Part shown: piece by piece, positions 16,891 through 26,210 of the stretch
Layout of the letters: each line of letters begins with the position of its first letter
How positions within the stretch are numbered: the first letter of the stretch is position 1
Assembly: GCA_035295125.1 (NCBI GenBank)
Contig: DATGJP010000011.1
Span: 62,001-126,000 of the forward strand
DNA from: JAICMB01 sp035295125
GTDB lineage: Bacteria > Acidobacteriota > Terriglobia > Bryobacterales > Bryobacteraceae
Direction: 5' to 3'
DNA: 64,000 nt
Notes under the pieces: generated by a model
The model's input: the letters and a program-made list of their open reading frames with translations, nothing else
Database searches by the model: none
Told to the model about the DNA's origin: nothing
Program-made: the position numbers and the translations under genes

Positions 16891-16909
16891 CTCAAAATAC
16901 CTTCCGGAT

Positions 16910-16939
16910 TTGACACTTACTTTTCCTCTTCAGTAGATT
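16910..16939 (+). promoter_or_regulatory. Promoter of the polysaccharide cluster
   Basis: TTGACA (16910-16915), an 18-base spacer and TAGATT (16934-16939). The start point expected from the -10 is about 16945-16948, right at the GTG start codon of the Wzt-like gene, so the transcript would be leaderless or nearly so. Confidence 0.65.
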
Positions 16940-16947
16940 CGTCTTAG

Positions 16948-18261
16948 GTGCTCCCAAACGTCGTCGAGTTTCGAGGTGTGTCGAAGAGCTATCCCATCTA
17001 CTCTTCGCCTTCCGCACGCCTCCGGGAACTACTCCTCTTCAATCGCACCTCCTTTCACCAGGATTTCTGGGCCCTTCGCGACATCACGTTCGAAATCCGC
17101 CGCGGCGAGACGTTCTGTATCGTAGGCGAGAATGGATCGGGAAAGAGCACACTGCTCCAAATCATCGCCGGAATCCTGCAGCCCACCGCTGGCAACCTCA
17201 CCGTCACGGGTCGCGTTGCTGCCCTCCTCGAACTGGGCGCCGGCTTTAACCCTGAATTTAGCGGTCGCGACAACGTCTATCTCAACGGCGCGATCCTTGG
17301 CTTCTCACGCGCCGAAATGGACGCCAAGCTCGAGGAAATAGAACAATTCGCTGAAATCGGCGATTTCATCAACCAGCCGGTTAAGACCTACTCCAGCGGC
17401 ATGGCAGTGCGCCTGGCCTTCGCCGTGGCGATCCATGTCGACCCTGAGATTCTCCTGGTCGATGAGGCTCTTGCAGTAGGCGACATCTATTTCCGCCAAC
17501 GCTGTATGCGCAAGATCCACGAGTTGCGCGAGCGCGCGGTCACCATCATCTTTGTCTCCCATTCCATTGGCGACGTGAAAGCGATCGGCGATCGTGCTAT
17601 GTGGCTAGAAGCGGGCCGGATCCGCGACCTCGGCCCAACAGACCAGGTCACCACGAAATACATGGCCGCGATGGTTGAGAAAGATACCGCCTACCTAACG
17701 ACCCAGCATCATGAGGCGCACGCTCGCACCACTGCAAACATCAAACCTCCGGAAATCATCGAGCACATCCCGAACATAGACCACCGCTTCGGCGACGGGC
17801 GCGCGGCAGTGATCGGAATAGCGATTCTGGATGAGCGCGGAATGAGTGTCCCGGTCCTCGAGCCGGCGTCCCGAGTCGTTGTCCGCATCAGCGTGCGCGC
17901 GAAGGAGAGCATCGCCTTACCCATCGTTGGCTTCATGCTCCGAAATCATCTCGGCATCGATTTCGCAGGAACGAACACAGCCCGCGAGGATTTCGAGCTG
18001 CCCCCGCTACATGAAGGAGACGTCTTCACAGTCGATTTTCACCTGGAGCTGCCGGAGCTGTATCCCGGCTCATTCTCCTTCTCGCCTGCAATCGCCGACG
18101 GCACTTTGCACAGCTACAAAACATGCGATTGGATCGATAACGCCATCGTCCTGCAAATGATGGCCGGACCTTCGCAAATCTACGGGCACGTTCACCTTCC
18201 CTGTCGAGTGGAGCTCAACCGGTCCCTCACCCCGTCGCAAGTGGAGCGTGGCGTTGTCTGA
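16948..18261 (+). CDS. ABC transporter ATPase for polysaccharide export (Wzt-like, with C-terminal glycan-binding domain)
   Basis: 437 residues. The nucleotide-binding domain (1 to about 240) has Walker A GENGSGKSTLL, signature YSSGMAVRLAFA, Walker B ILLVDEALAVGD and the switch His in VSHSIG. The C-terminal about 170 residues form a beta-sandwich-like segment (VVRISVRAKESI, LPELYPGSFSFS) as in Wzt proteins, which recognise the end of a finished O-antigen chain. The partner permease (Wzm) is not in this window. Start GTG with no ribosome site, in line with a leaderless mRNA. It overlaps the next gene by 14 bases and heads the cluster. Confidence 0.9.
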   Translation: MLPNVVEFRGVSKSYPIYSSPSARLRELLLFNRTSFHQDFWALRDITFEIRRGETFCIVGENGSGKSTLLQIIAGILQPTAGNLTVTGRVAALLELGAGFNPEFSGRDNVYLNGAILGFSRAEMDAKLEEIEQFAEIGDFINQPVKTYSSGMAVRLAFAVAIHVDPEILLVDEALAVGDIYFRQRCMRKIHELRERAVTIIFVSHSIGDVKAIGDRAMWLEAGRIRDLGPTDQVTTKYMAAMVEKDTAYLTTQHHEAHARTTANIKPPEIIEHIPNIDHRFGDGRAAVIGIAILDERGMSVPVLEPASRVVVRISVRAKESIALPIVGFMLRNHLGIDFAGTNTAREDFELPPLHEGDVFTVDFHLELPELYPGSFSFSPAIADGTLHSYKTCDWIDNAIVLQMMAGPSQIYGHVHLPCRVELNRSLTPSQVERGVV

Positions 18262-19528
18262 ATCCAGCCCCGTCGAGTTCACTGGGGAGCGCGTCATTCC
18301 CGGACAAGTCAACGAGGACCTCTGGGCCGAACACCTGTCGCGTTATGCCTTCGCCCGGCGGTACGCCGCCGGGAAGCGGGTATTAGACGCCGGCTGTGGA
18401 ACCGGATATGGCACCGTCGAGCTCGCACGCGATGCCGCCTCGGTCATCGGCGTCGACTTCTCCGTTGAAGCCATCGAATTCGCCTCAACGAACTATCCGC
18501 TTCCGTCCGTGCGATTCCAAACCGCCTCATGTCTCGCCCTGCCGTTTGCCGACTCCTCGTTCGAACTGGTCGTAGCCTTCGAGGTGATCGAACACCTCGC
18601 CGAGTATCGCCGCTTTCTTGATGAATGTGCCCGCGTACTCACTCCCGACGGAATTCTGATCGTCTCGACGCCGAATAAGCGTTATTACACCGAATCCCGG
18701 GGAGCGGCCGGCGCTAATCCATACCACGAGCATGAATTCGAGGCAGACGAGTTCCAGGCCGAGCTGAACAGGCGCTTCCCACACGTTTCGCTGCTGGTCC
18801 AAAACCGCGCCGAATGCTTCGCTTTCTACCCCGTTAAGATCTTTTGGCCCGTTGAAGCGCGCCTGGACGCCACAGCGGGCAGCGCCGACCAGGCCCATTT
18901 TTTCATTGCAGTATGTTCCCGGACTAGCCTCCCGGAGCAGCGCTCGCTCGTTTACGTCCCAAAGGCGGCCAATCTTCTCCGGGAACGCGAGCAACACATT
19001 CGACTCCTCGAAACCCAGCTCCAGCAATCACGCGACTGGCTCAAAGAAACGCAGGACGAGCGCGGCCGGCTACTCGAAATCTGCCGTAAACAGCAGCAGG
19101 AACTGGAGCAAAGCAATCTGTGGGCGCAGAAGCTCAACAGCGACCTCGAAGCGTCCTACCGCGAGCTCAAAAAGGCAAACCAGTGCCTCGATAACCTTCA
19201 GGCCGAGCACGCCGTGGCACAACGCGCCGCAGCCGAGACGATGGCCGCATACGAAGCGAAGGTTCAGGAACTCGATGCGGCAAATCTCGAGAAGACCAAC
19301 TGGGCCCTTCAAAACGTGGCGGAGCTGGAAGCACGAACCAACGAGCTGATCGAATGCGGCCGCTTGCTCTCGGCCGCGGAAGCCACCGTTGAAGAACGCA
19401 CGCACTGGGCCCAGGACCTCGACTCACAACGAGAACTCCTGGCCGCGCAGGTACGCGCCGTTCAGGCGTCCCGCTGGATCAAGCTGGGACGAAAATTCGG
19501 TGTCGGCCCGGCGATCGAGACCCGGTGA
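18248..19528 (+). CDS. SAM-dependent methyltransferase with long C-terminal coiled coil
   Basis: 426 residues. The class I methyltransferase domain (about 1-230) has VLDAGCGTGYGTVELAR (SAM loop), VIGVDFSVEAIEFA and VVAFEVIEHLAEY. Residues about 240-410 are rich in Glu, Gln, Leu and Arg with heptad spacing (LREREQHIRLLETQLQQSRD and onward), giving a long coiled coil. A methyltransferase joined to a coiled coil beside a Wzt-like ATPase recalls WbdD-type chain terminators, whose coiled coil acts as a molecular ruler for O-antigen length. That role is inferred by analogy; no kinase domain is present. Start is GTG, overlapping the ATPase gene. Confidence 0.85.
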   Translation: MALSESSPVEFTGERVIPGQVNEDLWAEHLSRYAFARRYAAGKRVLDAGCGTGYGTVELARDAASVIGVDFSVEAIEFASTNYPLPSVRFQTASCLALPFADSSFELVVAFEVIEHLAEYRRFLDECARVLTPDGILIVSTPNKRYYTESRGAAGANPYHEHEFEADEFQAELNRRFPHVSLLVQNRAECFAFYPVKIFWPVEARLDATAGSADQAHFFIAVCSRTSLPEQRSLVYVPKAANLLREREQHIRLLETQLQQSRDWLKETQDERGRLLEICRKQQQELEQSNLWAQKLNSDLEASYRELKKANQCLDNLQAEHAVAQRAAAETMAAYEAKVQELDAANLEKTNWALQNVAELEARTNELIECGRLLSAAEATVEERTHWAQDLDSQRELLAAQVRAVQASRWIKLGRKFGVGPAIETR

Positions 19529-21894
19529 AGACGTTCCTGAAAGTTCTCCTTCGCCTCCTGATATCGTTACCGCTACTCCTGATTTCTCCGCTCCTTATCA
19601 TCCTGCCGTTCATGGCCCTCGCACTGGCGGACCTATTCTGGGCCATCACAGGAAAGCGCAAGCGAGCACCTCATGATTCGCAGCCTTCCACAAAAGCCGT
19701 GAGCGTGGTCATTCCGTCCTGGAATGCCCGCGACCTGCTCGAAAAATACCTGCCTCACGTCCTTCAGGCACTTGCCGGCAACCCCGAAAACGAAGTCATC
19801 GTCGTCGAGAACGGCTCTACCGACGGCAGTGCCGAGTTCCTGCGCGAACACTTCCCGTCGGTGCGTGTCCTAGCCCAGAAGAAAAACCTTGGATTTGGTG
19901 GCGGTTCGAACGCCGGCTTCCGCGCGGCCCGAAATGACATCGTCGTGCTCCTGAACAACGACATGCGACCAGAACCCGGGTTTCTTCAGCCGCTGGTCGA
20001 CGGCTTCAGCGACGACGAAGTCTTCGCGGTTTCCTGCCAGATCTTCTTTAGCGATCCCCGAAAAACCCGCGAGGAGACCGGCCTGACACAAGGTTGGTGG
20101 GAAAACGGTTCCTTACGGGTCCGCCACCGTGATGATCCGGCAATTCGAGACCTCTACCCTTGCTTCTATGGTGGCGGAGGCTCCTGCGCCTTCGACCGTC
20201 GGAAATTCCTAGAGCTCGGGGGTTTTGATGAACTCCTCGCGCCCTTCTATCTCGAGGACACCGACCTCGGATACCAGGCCTGGAAGCGAGGATGGAAGGT
20301 GCTCTACCAGCCCCGGAGCATCGTCTATCACGAACACCGCGGCACAATTGGCAAACGATTCTCGAAATCCCAGATCGACATCGTCATTCAAAAGAACATC
20401 CTGCTCTTCTGCTGGAAGAACATCCACCGCTGGAGCTGGCTCACAAGTCACTTCGCCCTTGCATGGGCCAACGCCTGCGTGAGCCTGGTATTTGGCGATT
20501 CACCCGAACGCCCCAATCTCGCCGCCCTCGCGCGAGCCGCTTTCCAAACGCCAGGAGCTATGCGCTCTCGCGTCCGAGCACGCCAACTCGCCACCGTATC
20601 GGATATGGAGGCCTTCCGGAGGCCGCTCGGCGGCTATTTCCGCGATCGTTTTATTACCCTGCGCGCCTCCCAACCGCTGAACGTGCTGTTTGTCTCGCCG
20701 TACCCGATCTGCCCGCCAACGCATGGCGGCGCGGTCTTCATGTACCAGACCACCCGCGAGCTGGCGCACCTCAGTTCCTTACACCTGGTCATCCTCCTCG
20801 ACCACGATTACGAACGCGGGCCTCACGCCGAACTTGAACGAATTGCCGCCTCCGTCGAATACGTCTCACGCCTTCCCGAGAAGCCAAAGGAATTCGGGTC
20901 CATCCTGCCTTTCGCCATTCGCGAGTTTGCGGACGCCGATCTTGCCTGGCTCCTTCACCGGCAGATATACACACGCAACATCGACATCGTTCAACTGGAG
21001 TACAACGCTCTTGCTCAATACGGCATGCGGTTTCGCCGACTCGCTTGCACGCTCTTCGAACACGACGTCTATTTCCAGTCTGTCGGCCGTGGTATCCCGA
21101 AAGCGCGGGGCGCCATTCAAAAGGTGAAGCACACCATCGAATACCTGCGCGCGCTGCGTTACGAACTGAAAGTCCTCGCACGCTTCGATCGCGTTCAAGT
21201 GTGCAGTGCCGACCAAAAGAACTGCCTGGCGTCATTCCTACCGCAGCTTGCCAGTCGCCTGGACGACAACCTTCGAGCCGGCATCGACACGCGACTCTAC
21301 GATTTTCGTCCTGCCGGACGCGAACCTCGTACGATGCTTTTCCTGGGAAGTTTCCGCCATACGCCGAATCAAATCGCCCTGGAGTGGTTCGTAGCCCACG
21401 TCCTGCCGCGGGTCCTCGAAAGATGCCCCGAAGCTCGGCTTGTCGTCGTGGGGTCCGATCCGCCGCCGCGTCACTCGCTCCCCGACCTCGGCGAAGCCAT
21501 CGAGTTGCGCGGCTTCGTGGAAGACATCCGAGAACCGCTCAGCAGATACGCGATCTTCGTTTGTCCAATTCTCAGCGGTTCGGGAATGCGCGTTAAACTG
21601 CTTGAGGCTTTCGCGGCCGGTATACCAGTGGTTTCAACGGCAATCGGCGCCGAGGGCCTTGCTTCCGAAGACAGCACCGTCTGCGAACTCGCGGATACGC
21701 CCGAACAGTTCGCGCAGAAGATTCTCGAGCTCTTTAACGATCCTGCCCGGGCGGCTCGCCTGGCGAACCATGCCCGCGAGTTCGTTGTCGCTCATCATGA
21801 CATGGCAGGGATGACAAAACGCCTCGTCGATTCCTACCAGGCGCTTTTGGCGAGCAAGCGCGGAACTACTCTTTCGACTGCAAATCGCGTTTGA
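19525..21894 (+). CDS. Membrane-anchored bifunctional glycosyltransferase (GT2-GT4 fusion)
   Basis: 789 residues. A strong N-terminal hydrophobic segment (about 1-40, LISLPLLLISPLLIILPFM) anchors it. The GT2 domain follows (about 55-330): VSVVIPSWNARDLLEKYL, VVENGSTDGSAEF, VVLLNNDMRPEPGF and PFYLEDTDLGYQAWKRGW. From about 385 a GT-B domain begins (LNVLFVSPYPICPPTHGGA), with FLGSFRHTPN near 605 and SGSGMRVKLLEAFAAGIPVV near 690, as in GT4 enzymes. One chain could therefore add two sugars. The GTG start overlaps the preceding methyltransferase by 4 bases. Confidence 0.9.
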   Translation: MKTFLKVLLRLLISLPLLLISPLLIILPFMALALADLFWAITGKRKRAPHDSQPSTKAVSVVIPSWNARDLLEKYLPHVLQALAGNPENEVIVVENGSTDGSAEFLREHFPSVRVLAQKKNLGFGGGSNAGFRAARNDIVVLLNNDMRPEPGFLQPLVDGFSDDEVFAVSCQIFFSDPRKTREETGLTQGWWENGSLRVRHRDDPAIRDLYPCFYGGGGSCAFDRRKFLELGGFDELLAPFYLEDTDLGYQAWKRGWKVLYQPRSIVYHEHRGTIGKRFSKSQIDIVIQKNILLFCWKNIHRWSWLTSHFALAWANACVSLVFGDSPERPNLAALARAAFQTPGAMRSRVRARQLATVSDMEAFRRPLGGYFRDRFITLRASQPLNVLFVSPYPICPPTHGGAVFMYQTTRELAHLSSLHLVILLDHDYERGPHAELERIAASVEYVSRLPEKPKEFGSILPFAIREFADADLAWLLHRQIYTRNIDIVQLEYNALAQYGMRFRRLACTLFEHDVYFQSVGRGIPKARGAIQKVKHTIEYLRALRYELKVLARFDRVQVCSADQKNCLASFLPQLASRLDDNLRAGIDTRLYDFRPAGREPRTMLFLGSFRHTPNQIALEWFVAHVLPRVLERCPEARLVVVGSDPPPRHSLPDLGEAIELRGFVEDIREPLSRYAIFVCPILSGSGMRVKLLEAFAAGIPVVSTAIGAEGLASEDSTVCELADTPEQFAQKILELFNDPARAARLANHAREFVVAHHDMAGMTKRLVDSYQALLASKRGTTLSTANRV

Positions 21895-22369
21895 GCTTCT
21901 GAGTTACCCGGTCGGCTGTTTTCTCTAACTGGTGGGGCGTGGAATCGCGCGGGCGGTCATAGTCCGACCAGACGACATTACGCGTTTTGCGGTCCACAAG
22001 GAAGAACGTGCCTTTGCCTCCACCGAACGATGATGTCAGCTTGGGCAGCGGCTCGACGTTTGAGGTGTTTTTGTCATCGGTCTTGCTGTCATCCTTCTTC
22101 TTCTCAACTACAGGCTTCGGCCGCGGATAGAGTTCCTGCAGCTTATCTTCGAAAGCCTCGCCAATCCGGTCCGTCAAAATGGCATCCGCCCTTTGGGGGT
22201 CGGTCACAACCTGAAGAAGCCCCTGCTTGGTGATCTGATCCGCAAGAAACTGATCCATTCCGCTCCCCATCGGCAGTATATAGACCGTCTGAACCTGTTT
22301 GAGCTGGGGATTTACCGACGCGACCAAAGCCGCCGCAAAAGGTAGCCCCGCGAGCCAAAGCCACTTCAT
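21866..22369 (-). CDS. Exported hypothetical protein
   Basis: 167 residues from ATG 22369 (MKWLWLAGLPFAAALVASVN, a signal peptide). The mature part has LQVVTDPQRADAILTDRIGE, a Lys/Asp-rich linker (about 95-115) and a C-terminal FFLVDRKTRNVVWSDYDRPR followed by a basic amphipathic helix. Similar layouts occur in small exported acidobacterial proteins of unknown role, and the TDPQRADAILTG-like part recalls lipoprotein families that bind other envelope proteins. A longer upstream extension of the frame overlaps the GT2 gene on the other strand and is rejected. It converges on the GT fusion with a 29-base overlap. Confidence 0.75.
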   Translation of the reverse strand: MKWLWLAGLPFAAALVASVNPQLKQVQTVYILPMGSGMDQFLADQITKQGLLQVVTDPQRADAILTDRIGEAFEDKLQELYPRPKPVVEKKKDDSKTDDKNTSNVEPLPKLTSSFGGGKGTFFLVDRKTRNVVWSDYDRPRDSTPHQLEKTADRVTQKLKRDLQSKE

Positions 22370-22396
22370 GCAAACATAATAACTTGGAACGCGCGC

Positions 22397-23122
22397 GTGT
22401 ATAAGAGTAACCGCATCACGGTGATCATCCCTTGCCTCAACGAAGAGCAAGGTATCGAACAAGTCATGCGCCGCATGCCCGAATTCGTCGACCAGATCAT
22501 CGTGGTGGACAACGGCTCTACTGACCGTACCTCCGACGTCGCCCATTCCCTGGGGGCCGAAGTAATTCGAGAGCCGGTACGCGGTTACGGACGCAGTTAC
22601 AAACGCGGCTTCGCCTCGGCAACCGGTGACCTGATCATCACGCTCGACGGCGACCACAGTTATCCACCGGACGCGATTTCTTACTTACTGGAAGCCTTCC
22701 TCCACCTGGAAGTCGATTTCCTCAATGCCTCCCGTTTTCCCGTTCGTGACCGGGAGGCAATGAGTTTCAAACACAAATTCGGAAACTGGATTCTATCGCT
22801 GGCCACGTCAATTCTATTCTTCCGATGGGTCCGCGACTCTCAATCCGGCATGTGGGTCTTCCGCCGCGCGATTCTCCAGGACATGATCCTGGAATCCGAC
22901 GGCATGGCTTTTTCTGAAGAAATCAAAATCGAAGCCATTCGAAATCCCAAGATCCGATTCACGGAGTTATCCATCATGTACTCGTCGCGGCTGGGGGAAA
23001 TCAAACTCAATCCCTGGCGCGACGGTTTCTACAATCTCGCTTTCCTGGTCAGGAAGCGCTTTCAGCGACGCTCATCCGTGAAACCCGTTGAGGAGTCTCT
23101 CGCCAGGCATGCCGGAAAATGA
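22397..23122 (+). CDS. Glycosyltransferase family 2 (dolichyl-phosphate-mannose-synthase-like)
   Basis: 241 residues: ITVIIPCLNEEQGIEQVM, IIVVDNGSTDRTSDVAHS, EPVRGYGRSYKRGF and LIITLDGDHSYPPDAI with the metal-binding DGD. This subgroup transfers a sugar from a nucleotide donor to a polyprenyl phosphate. No C-terminal membrane segments are present, so it is a soluble or peripheral enzyme. The start is GTG at 22397, 27 bases from the divergent exported protein, with no clear ribosome site. Confidence 0.88.
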   Translation: MYKSNRITVIIPCLNEEQGIEQVMRRMPEFVDQIIVVDNGSTDRTSDVAHSLGAEVIREPVRGYGRSYKRGFASATGDLIITLDGDHSYPPDAISYLLEAFLHLEVDFLNASRFPVRDREAMSFKHKFGNWILSLATSILFFRWVRDSQSGMWVFRRAILQDMILESDGMAFSEEIKIEAIRNPKIRFTELSIMYSSRLGEIKLNPWRDGFYNLAFLVRKRFQRRSSVKPVEESLARHAGK

Positions 23123-23169
23123 TATCCTGAGAGCGACCCGCCTGCGCATCCATTCCCGAGAAGCCACTC

Positions 23170-24150
23170 ATGGTCCGTGTGTCGGCGATTGTTCCTAACT
23201 GGAACGGTGCCGTTCTGTTACGCTCGGTGCTCGTGTGTCTTCGCAACCAGACACAACCTATCGACGAAGTTATTGTCGTCGACAACGGCAGCACTGATGA
23301 ATCGGTGTCGGTCGCTGAAGGTCTGGGGGCCCGCGTCATCCGGCTCAACCGGAATGAAGGTTTTGCCAAGGCGGTGAATGAAGGGGTTCGCGCCGCGGCC
23401 GGGGAATGGTTAGTGATCCTGAATAACGATGTCGAAATCGGGGAGGATTGGCTGGACAAGTTACTCTCAGAGTCCCAGGGCTGTAACGCCTGGTTTGCTT
23501 CCGGCAAGTTGCTCCAATTCGACCGCCCGGGAGTACTGGACGGCGCCTGGGACGCGCTTTGCCGTGGCGCCTGCGCCTGGCGATGCGGCCACGCCCGCAA
23601 CGACGGCCCGCCGTGGGACACCCAACGGTCCATCCGATTCGCCTCTTTTACTGCGTTACTCGCCAGAACCGAACTGTTTCGCCTCGTGGGATCCCTAGAT
23701 GAGACTTTCGAATCCTATCTCGAAGACGTCGATTTTGGAATTCGATGTGCAATTCGAGGCTATTCCGGCGTCTACGTTCCGAATGCGGTGGCCCGCCACA
23801 GGGGAAGCGCCACGCTCGGGCGTTGGCACAGAGGAACCGTGCGCCGAATTTCGCGCAATCAGCTTCTCCTGGTCGCAAAACACTTCCCAAAGGGCTGGAT
23901 TGTTCGCTTTGGTTGGCCGGTTCTGGTCAGTCAGGTATTGTGGGGGCTGCTAGCATTGCGTCACAGGACGGGCTTGGCTTACCTAGCGGGAAAAATAGAC
24001 GCGCTCAGGATTTTCCGAGGTGTCCGCGGGCGCAGTCAACACGACTCCGCTATCTCCGCCATCCTCCACGAAAGTGAGGCTGAGATCCGCGAACTCCAAC
24101 AGCAAACCGGTTACGATCTATATTGGCGTGTTTACTTCGCACTAACATGA
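23170..24150 (+). CDS. Glycosyltransferase family 2 (rhamnosyltransferase-like)
   Basis: 326 residues: VSAIVPNWNGAVLLRSVL, VIVVDNGSTDESVSVAE, NEGFAKAVNEGVRAAAGEW and LVILNNDVEIGEDWLD as the NND metal site, then ESYLEDVDFGIRCAIRGY with the catalytic ED. This is the rhamnosyltransferase-type GT2 pattern. It lacks clear membrane segments apart from a hydrophobic stretch near residue 250. The stop overlaps the next glycosyltransferase start (ATGA), so the two are co-translated. Confidence 0.88.
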   Translation: MVRVSAIVPNWNGAVLLRSVLVCLRNQTQPIDEVIVVDNGSTDESVSVAEGLGARVIRLNRNEGFAKAVNEGVRAAAGEWLVILNNDVEIGEDWLDKLLSESQGCNAWFASGKLLQFDRPGVLDGAWDALCRGACAWRCGHARNDGPPWDTQRSIRFASFTALLARTELFRLVGSLDETFESYLEDVDFGIRCAIRGYSGVYVPNAVARHRGSATLGRWHRGTVRRISRNQLLLVAKHFPKGWIVRFGWPVLVSQVLWGLLALRHRTGLAYLAGKIDALRIFRGVRGRSQHDSAISAILHESEAEIRELQQQTGYDLYWRVYFALT

Positions 24151-25130
24151 GGAATCTCTGCGCCGTTATCGTAACTTGGAATTCGGCGGATTCCATTGAC
24201 CGGTGTCTGGCCTCGTGCGGCGACGTGCCGGTTGTTGTGGTCGATAACGCGTCCACTGATTCTACGACGCAGGTGGTGCGGCGTCATCCCAGTGTTTATC
24301 TCATCGCAAATTCAGAAAACCGTGGATTTGCCGCGGCCGTGAATCAGGGTGTCGCGGCTTCCGCTGCGGATTACGTCCTCCTGCTGAACCCCGATGCGGA
24401 GTTAACAAGCCCCATCGAAGCGTTGGCAGCGGCATGTGACGAACCCGGCGTAGCAATTGCCTGTGGCCAGCTCACCAACTCAGACGGCTGCCCGCAAATG
24501 GGATTTACGATCCGGCGTCTCCCGACTCCTGCGGCCCTCGGTCTCGAGGTTTTGGGCCTGAATCGGCTGGTCCCGGGCAATCCCATTAACAAACGGTACC
24601 GTTATTTGGACATGAACCTGACTCAGGCAACGGACGTCGAGCAGCCGGCCGGCGCGTTTCTCATGTTCCGACGCCAGCTATGGCGAGAACTTGGTGGTTT
24701 CGACGAGCAATTCCATCCGGTATGGTTCGAGGATGTGGATTTTTGCAAAAGAGCATTGTCGCTGAGTCAAAACGCTCGAATTCGGTATTTGCCGTCAGTC
24801 AGCGCGCGGCATCAGGGTGGTAAGAGTATCAGTCACTTAGATTGGGAGTCGCGACAGCGGTTCTGGTATGGTAGCCTTCTAAGGTATGCATCTAAGCACT
24901 TCCGTACGCGCGAGTTCCGGGGAGTCTGCGCTGCGGTGTTGCTCGCTGCCGCCGGCCGGGCGCTAACCGGCATGTTTCAAAGGCGGAGTGTAAAACCATT
25001 CAAGGTATTCGGGGGGCTCTGTAGCCTCACGGTGAAGTGTCTTGTTGCGGGTCACGTTCCGACCCCAGCCGAAGCCAGCAGTTATCAACAAGCGAGCAAA
25101 GTAGGGACAGTCTCAGGCAGTACGAAATAA
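24147..25130 (+). CDS. Glycosyltransferase family 2
   Basis: 327 residues from ATG 24147 (MRNLCAVIVTWNSADS). It carries VVVDNASTDSTTQVV, NRGFAAAVNQGVAASAADY, VLLLNPDAELTSP and HPVWFEDVDFCKRAL with the ED pair. The ATGA overlap with the previous gene supports this start over one eight codons earlier. Sugar specificity is unknown. It is a paralogue of its two neighbours, suggesting growth of the cluster by duplication. Confidence 0.88.
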   Translation: MRNLCAVIVTWNSADSIDRCLASCGDVPVVVVDNASTDSTTQVVRRHPSVYLIANSENRGFAAAVNQGVAASAADYVLLLNPDAELTSPIEALAAACDEPGVAIACGQLTNSDGCPQMGFTIRRLPTPAALGLEVLGLNRLVPGNPINKRYRYLDMNLTQATDVEQPAGAFLMFRRQLWRELGGFDEQFHPVWFEDVDFCKRALSLSQNARIRYLPSVSARHQGGKSISHLDWESRQRFWYGSLLRYASKHFRTREFRGVCAAVLLAAAGRALTGMFQRRSVKPFKVFGGLCSLTVKCLVAGHVPTPAEASSYQQASKVGTVSGSTK

Positions 25131-25148
25131 AACAGTTTGCCCAATTAC

Positions 25149-26204
25149 ATGTCCTATAACGAACGGGTGTCCGTCACCATCGTCACATATAACAGCGGAC
25201 GTTTTATAAAGAGGTGCCTGGAGTCGGTCCTCGCGCAGCGCTATTCCAACAAGGAAGTAATCGTCATTGATAATGCCTCGACGGATGGAACGGTCGACAT
25301 CCTCGAGCAATTCGATGATAGGTGTCAGATTGTTTATAACAACGAGAACATCGGGTTTGCCGCTGCCCAGAATCAAGCAATTCGTTTGAGCACCGGTGAT
25401 TGGGTACTGACACTGAACCCGGACGTCCTGCTTCTTCCGAATTTCATTCAGTCCCTGGTTGACGCCGGTCAAATCGAGCCGAGGGTTGGAACCGTTTGCG
25501 GCAAACTTCTCACCATTCTGGCCAGCTTCGACCTTCCGGATAAACCCCTCGTCGATTCCACGGGTATTTACTTCACCCCGATGCTCCGCCACCTTGATCG
25601 CGGCAGCCAGGAGGTGGACAACGGGCATTATCTGAATCACGAGTACGTCTTCGGCGCCACCGCCGCGGCGGCTCTGTACCGCCGCCAAATGATCGAGGAT
25701 GTCTCAATCGGCGATGAATTCTTCGATCCCGATTTCTTCGTTTATCGCGAAGACGCTGATGTAGCCTGGCGATCGCAATTGCTCGGTTGGCGTTGTATCT
25801 ATACCCCTCACGCACGCGGCTACCACGTCCGCAACGTGCTGCCCGGAAACCGGCGTGCGTTACCGGCTGAGATCAACATGCACTCCGTGAAGAACCGGTT
25901 CCTGATGCGGATCAAGAACATGACCGGGCACCTGTACCGGCGGAACTGGGTTTCCATCACGGCCCGCGATTTCATCGTGATCTCGGCATGCCTGCTTCGC
26001 GAGCAATCGTCGCTGAAGGCATTTTGGTACGTTGCGAAGAATTGGAAACGTGTGAGGGAAAAGCGCCGTGAGATTATGCGGCGCAGACGAGTGGATGACG
26101 ATTACATTGCAAGCTGGTTCAATTACGAGCCGGTGAGCCTGCCGGCGCAAAAGCCGAAATCGTCGGCACGGGTGCTGGCCCGCTCGAAGGCCGCGCGAGG
26201 ATAA
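25149..26204 (+). CDS. Glycosyltransferase family 2
   Basis: 351 residues from ATG 25149 (MSYNERVSVTIVTYNSGRF); a TTG at 25137 is the alternative. Motifs: EVIVIDNASTDGTVDIL, NENIGFAAAQNQAIRL, WVLTLNPDVLLLPNF and FFVYREDADVAWRSQLLGW. The C-terminal about 60 residues are strongly basic (REKRREIMRRRRVDDD). It is the fourth GT2 enzyme in a row, so the polymer made has several different linkages or a long repeat. Confidence 0.88.
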   Translation: MSYNERVSVTIVTYNSGRFIKRCLESVLAQRYSNKEVIVIDNASTDGTVDILEQFDDRCQIVYNNENIGFAAAQNQAIRLSTGDWVLTLNPDVLLLPNFIQSLVDAGQIEPRVGTVCGKLLTILASFDLPDKPLVDSTGIYFTPMLRHLDRGSQEVDNGHYLNHEYVFGATAAAALYRRQMIEDVSIGDEFFDPDFFVYREDADVAWRSQLLGWRCIYTPHARGYHVRNVLPGNRRALPAEINMHSVKNRFLMRIKNMTGHLYRRNWVSITARDFIVISACLLREQSSLKAFWYVAKNWKRVREKRREIMRRRRVDDDYIASWFNYEPVSLPAQKPKSSARVLARSKAARG

Positions 26205-26210
26205 ACCCCA

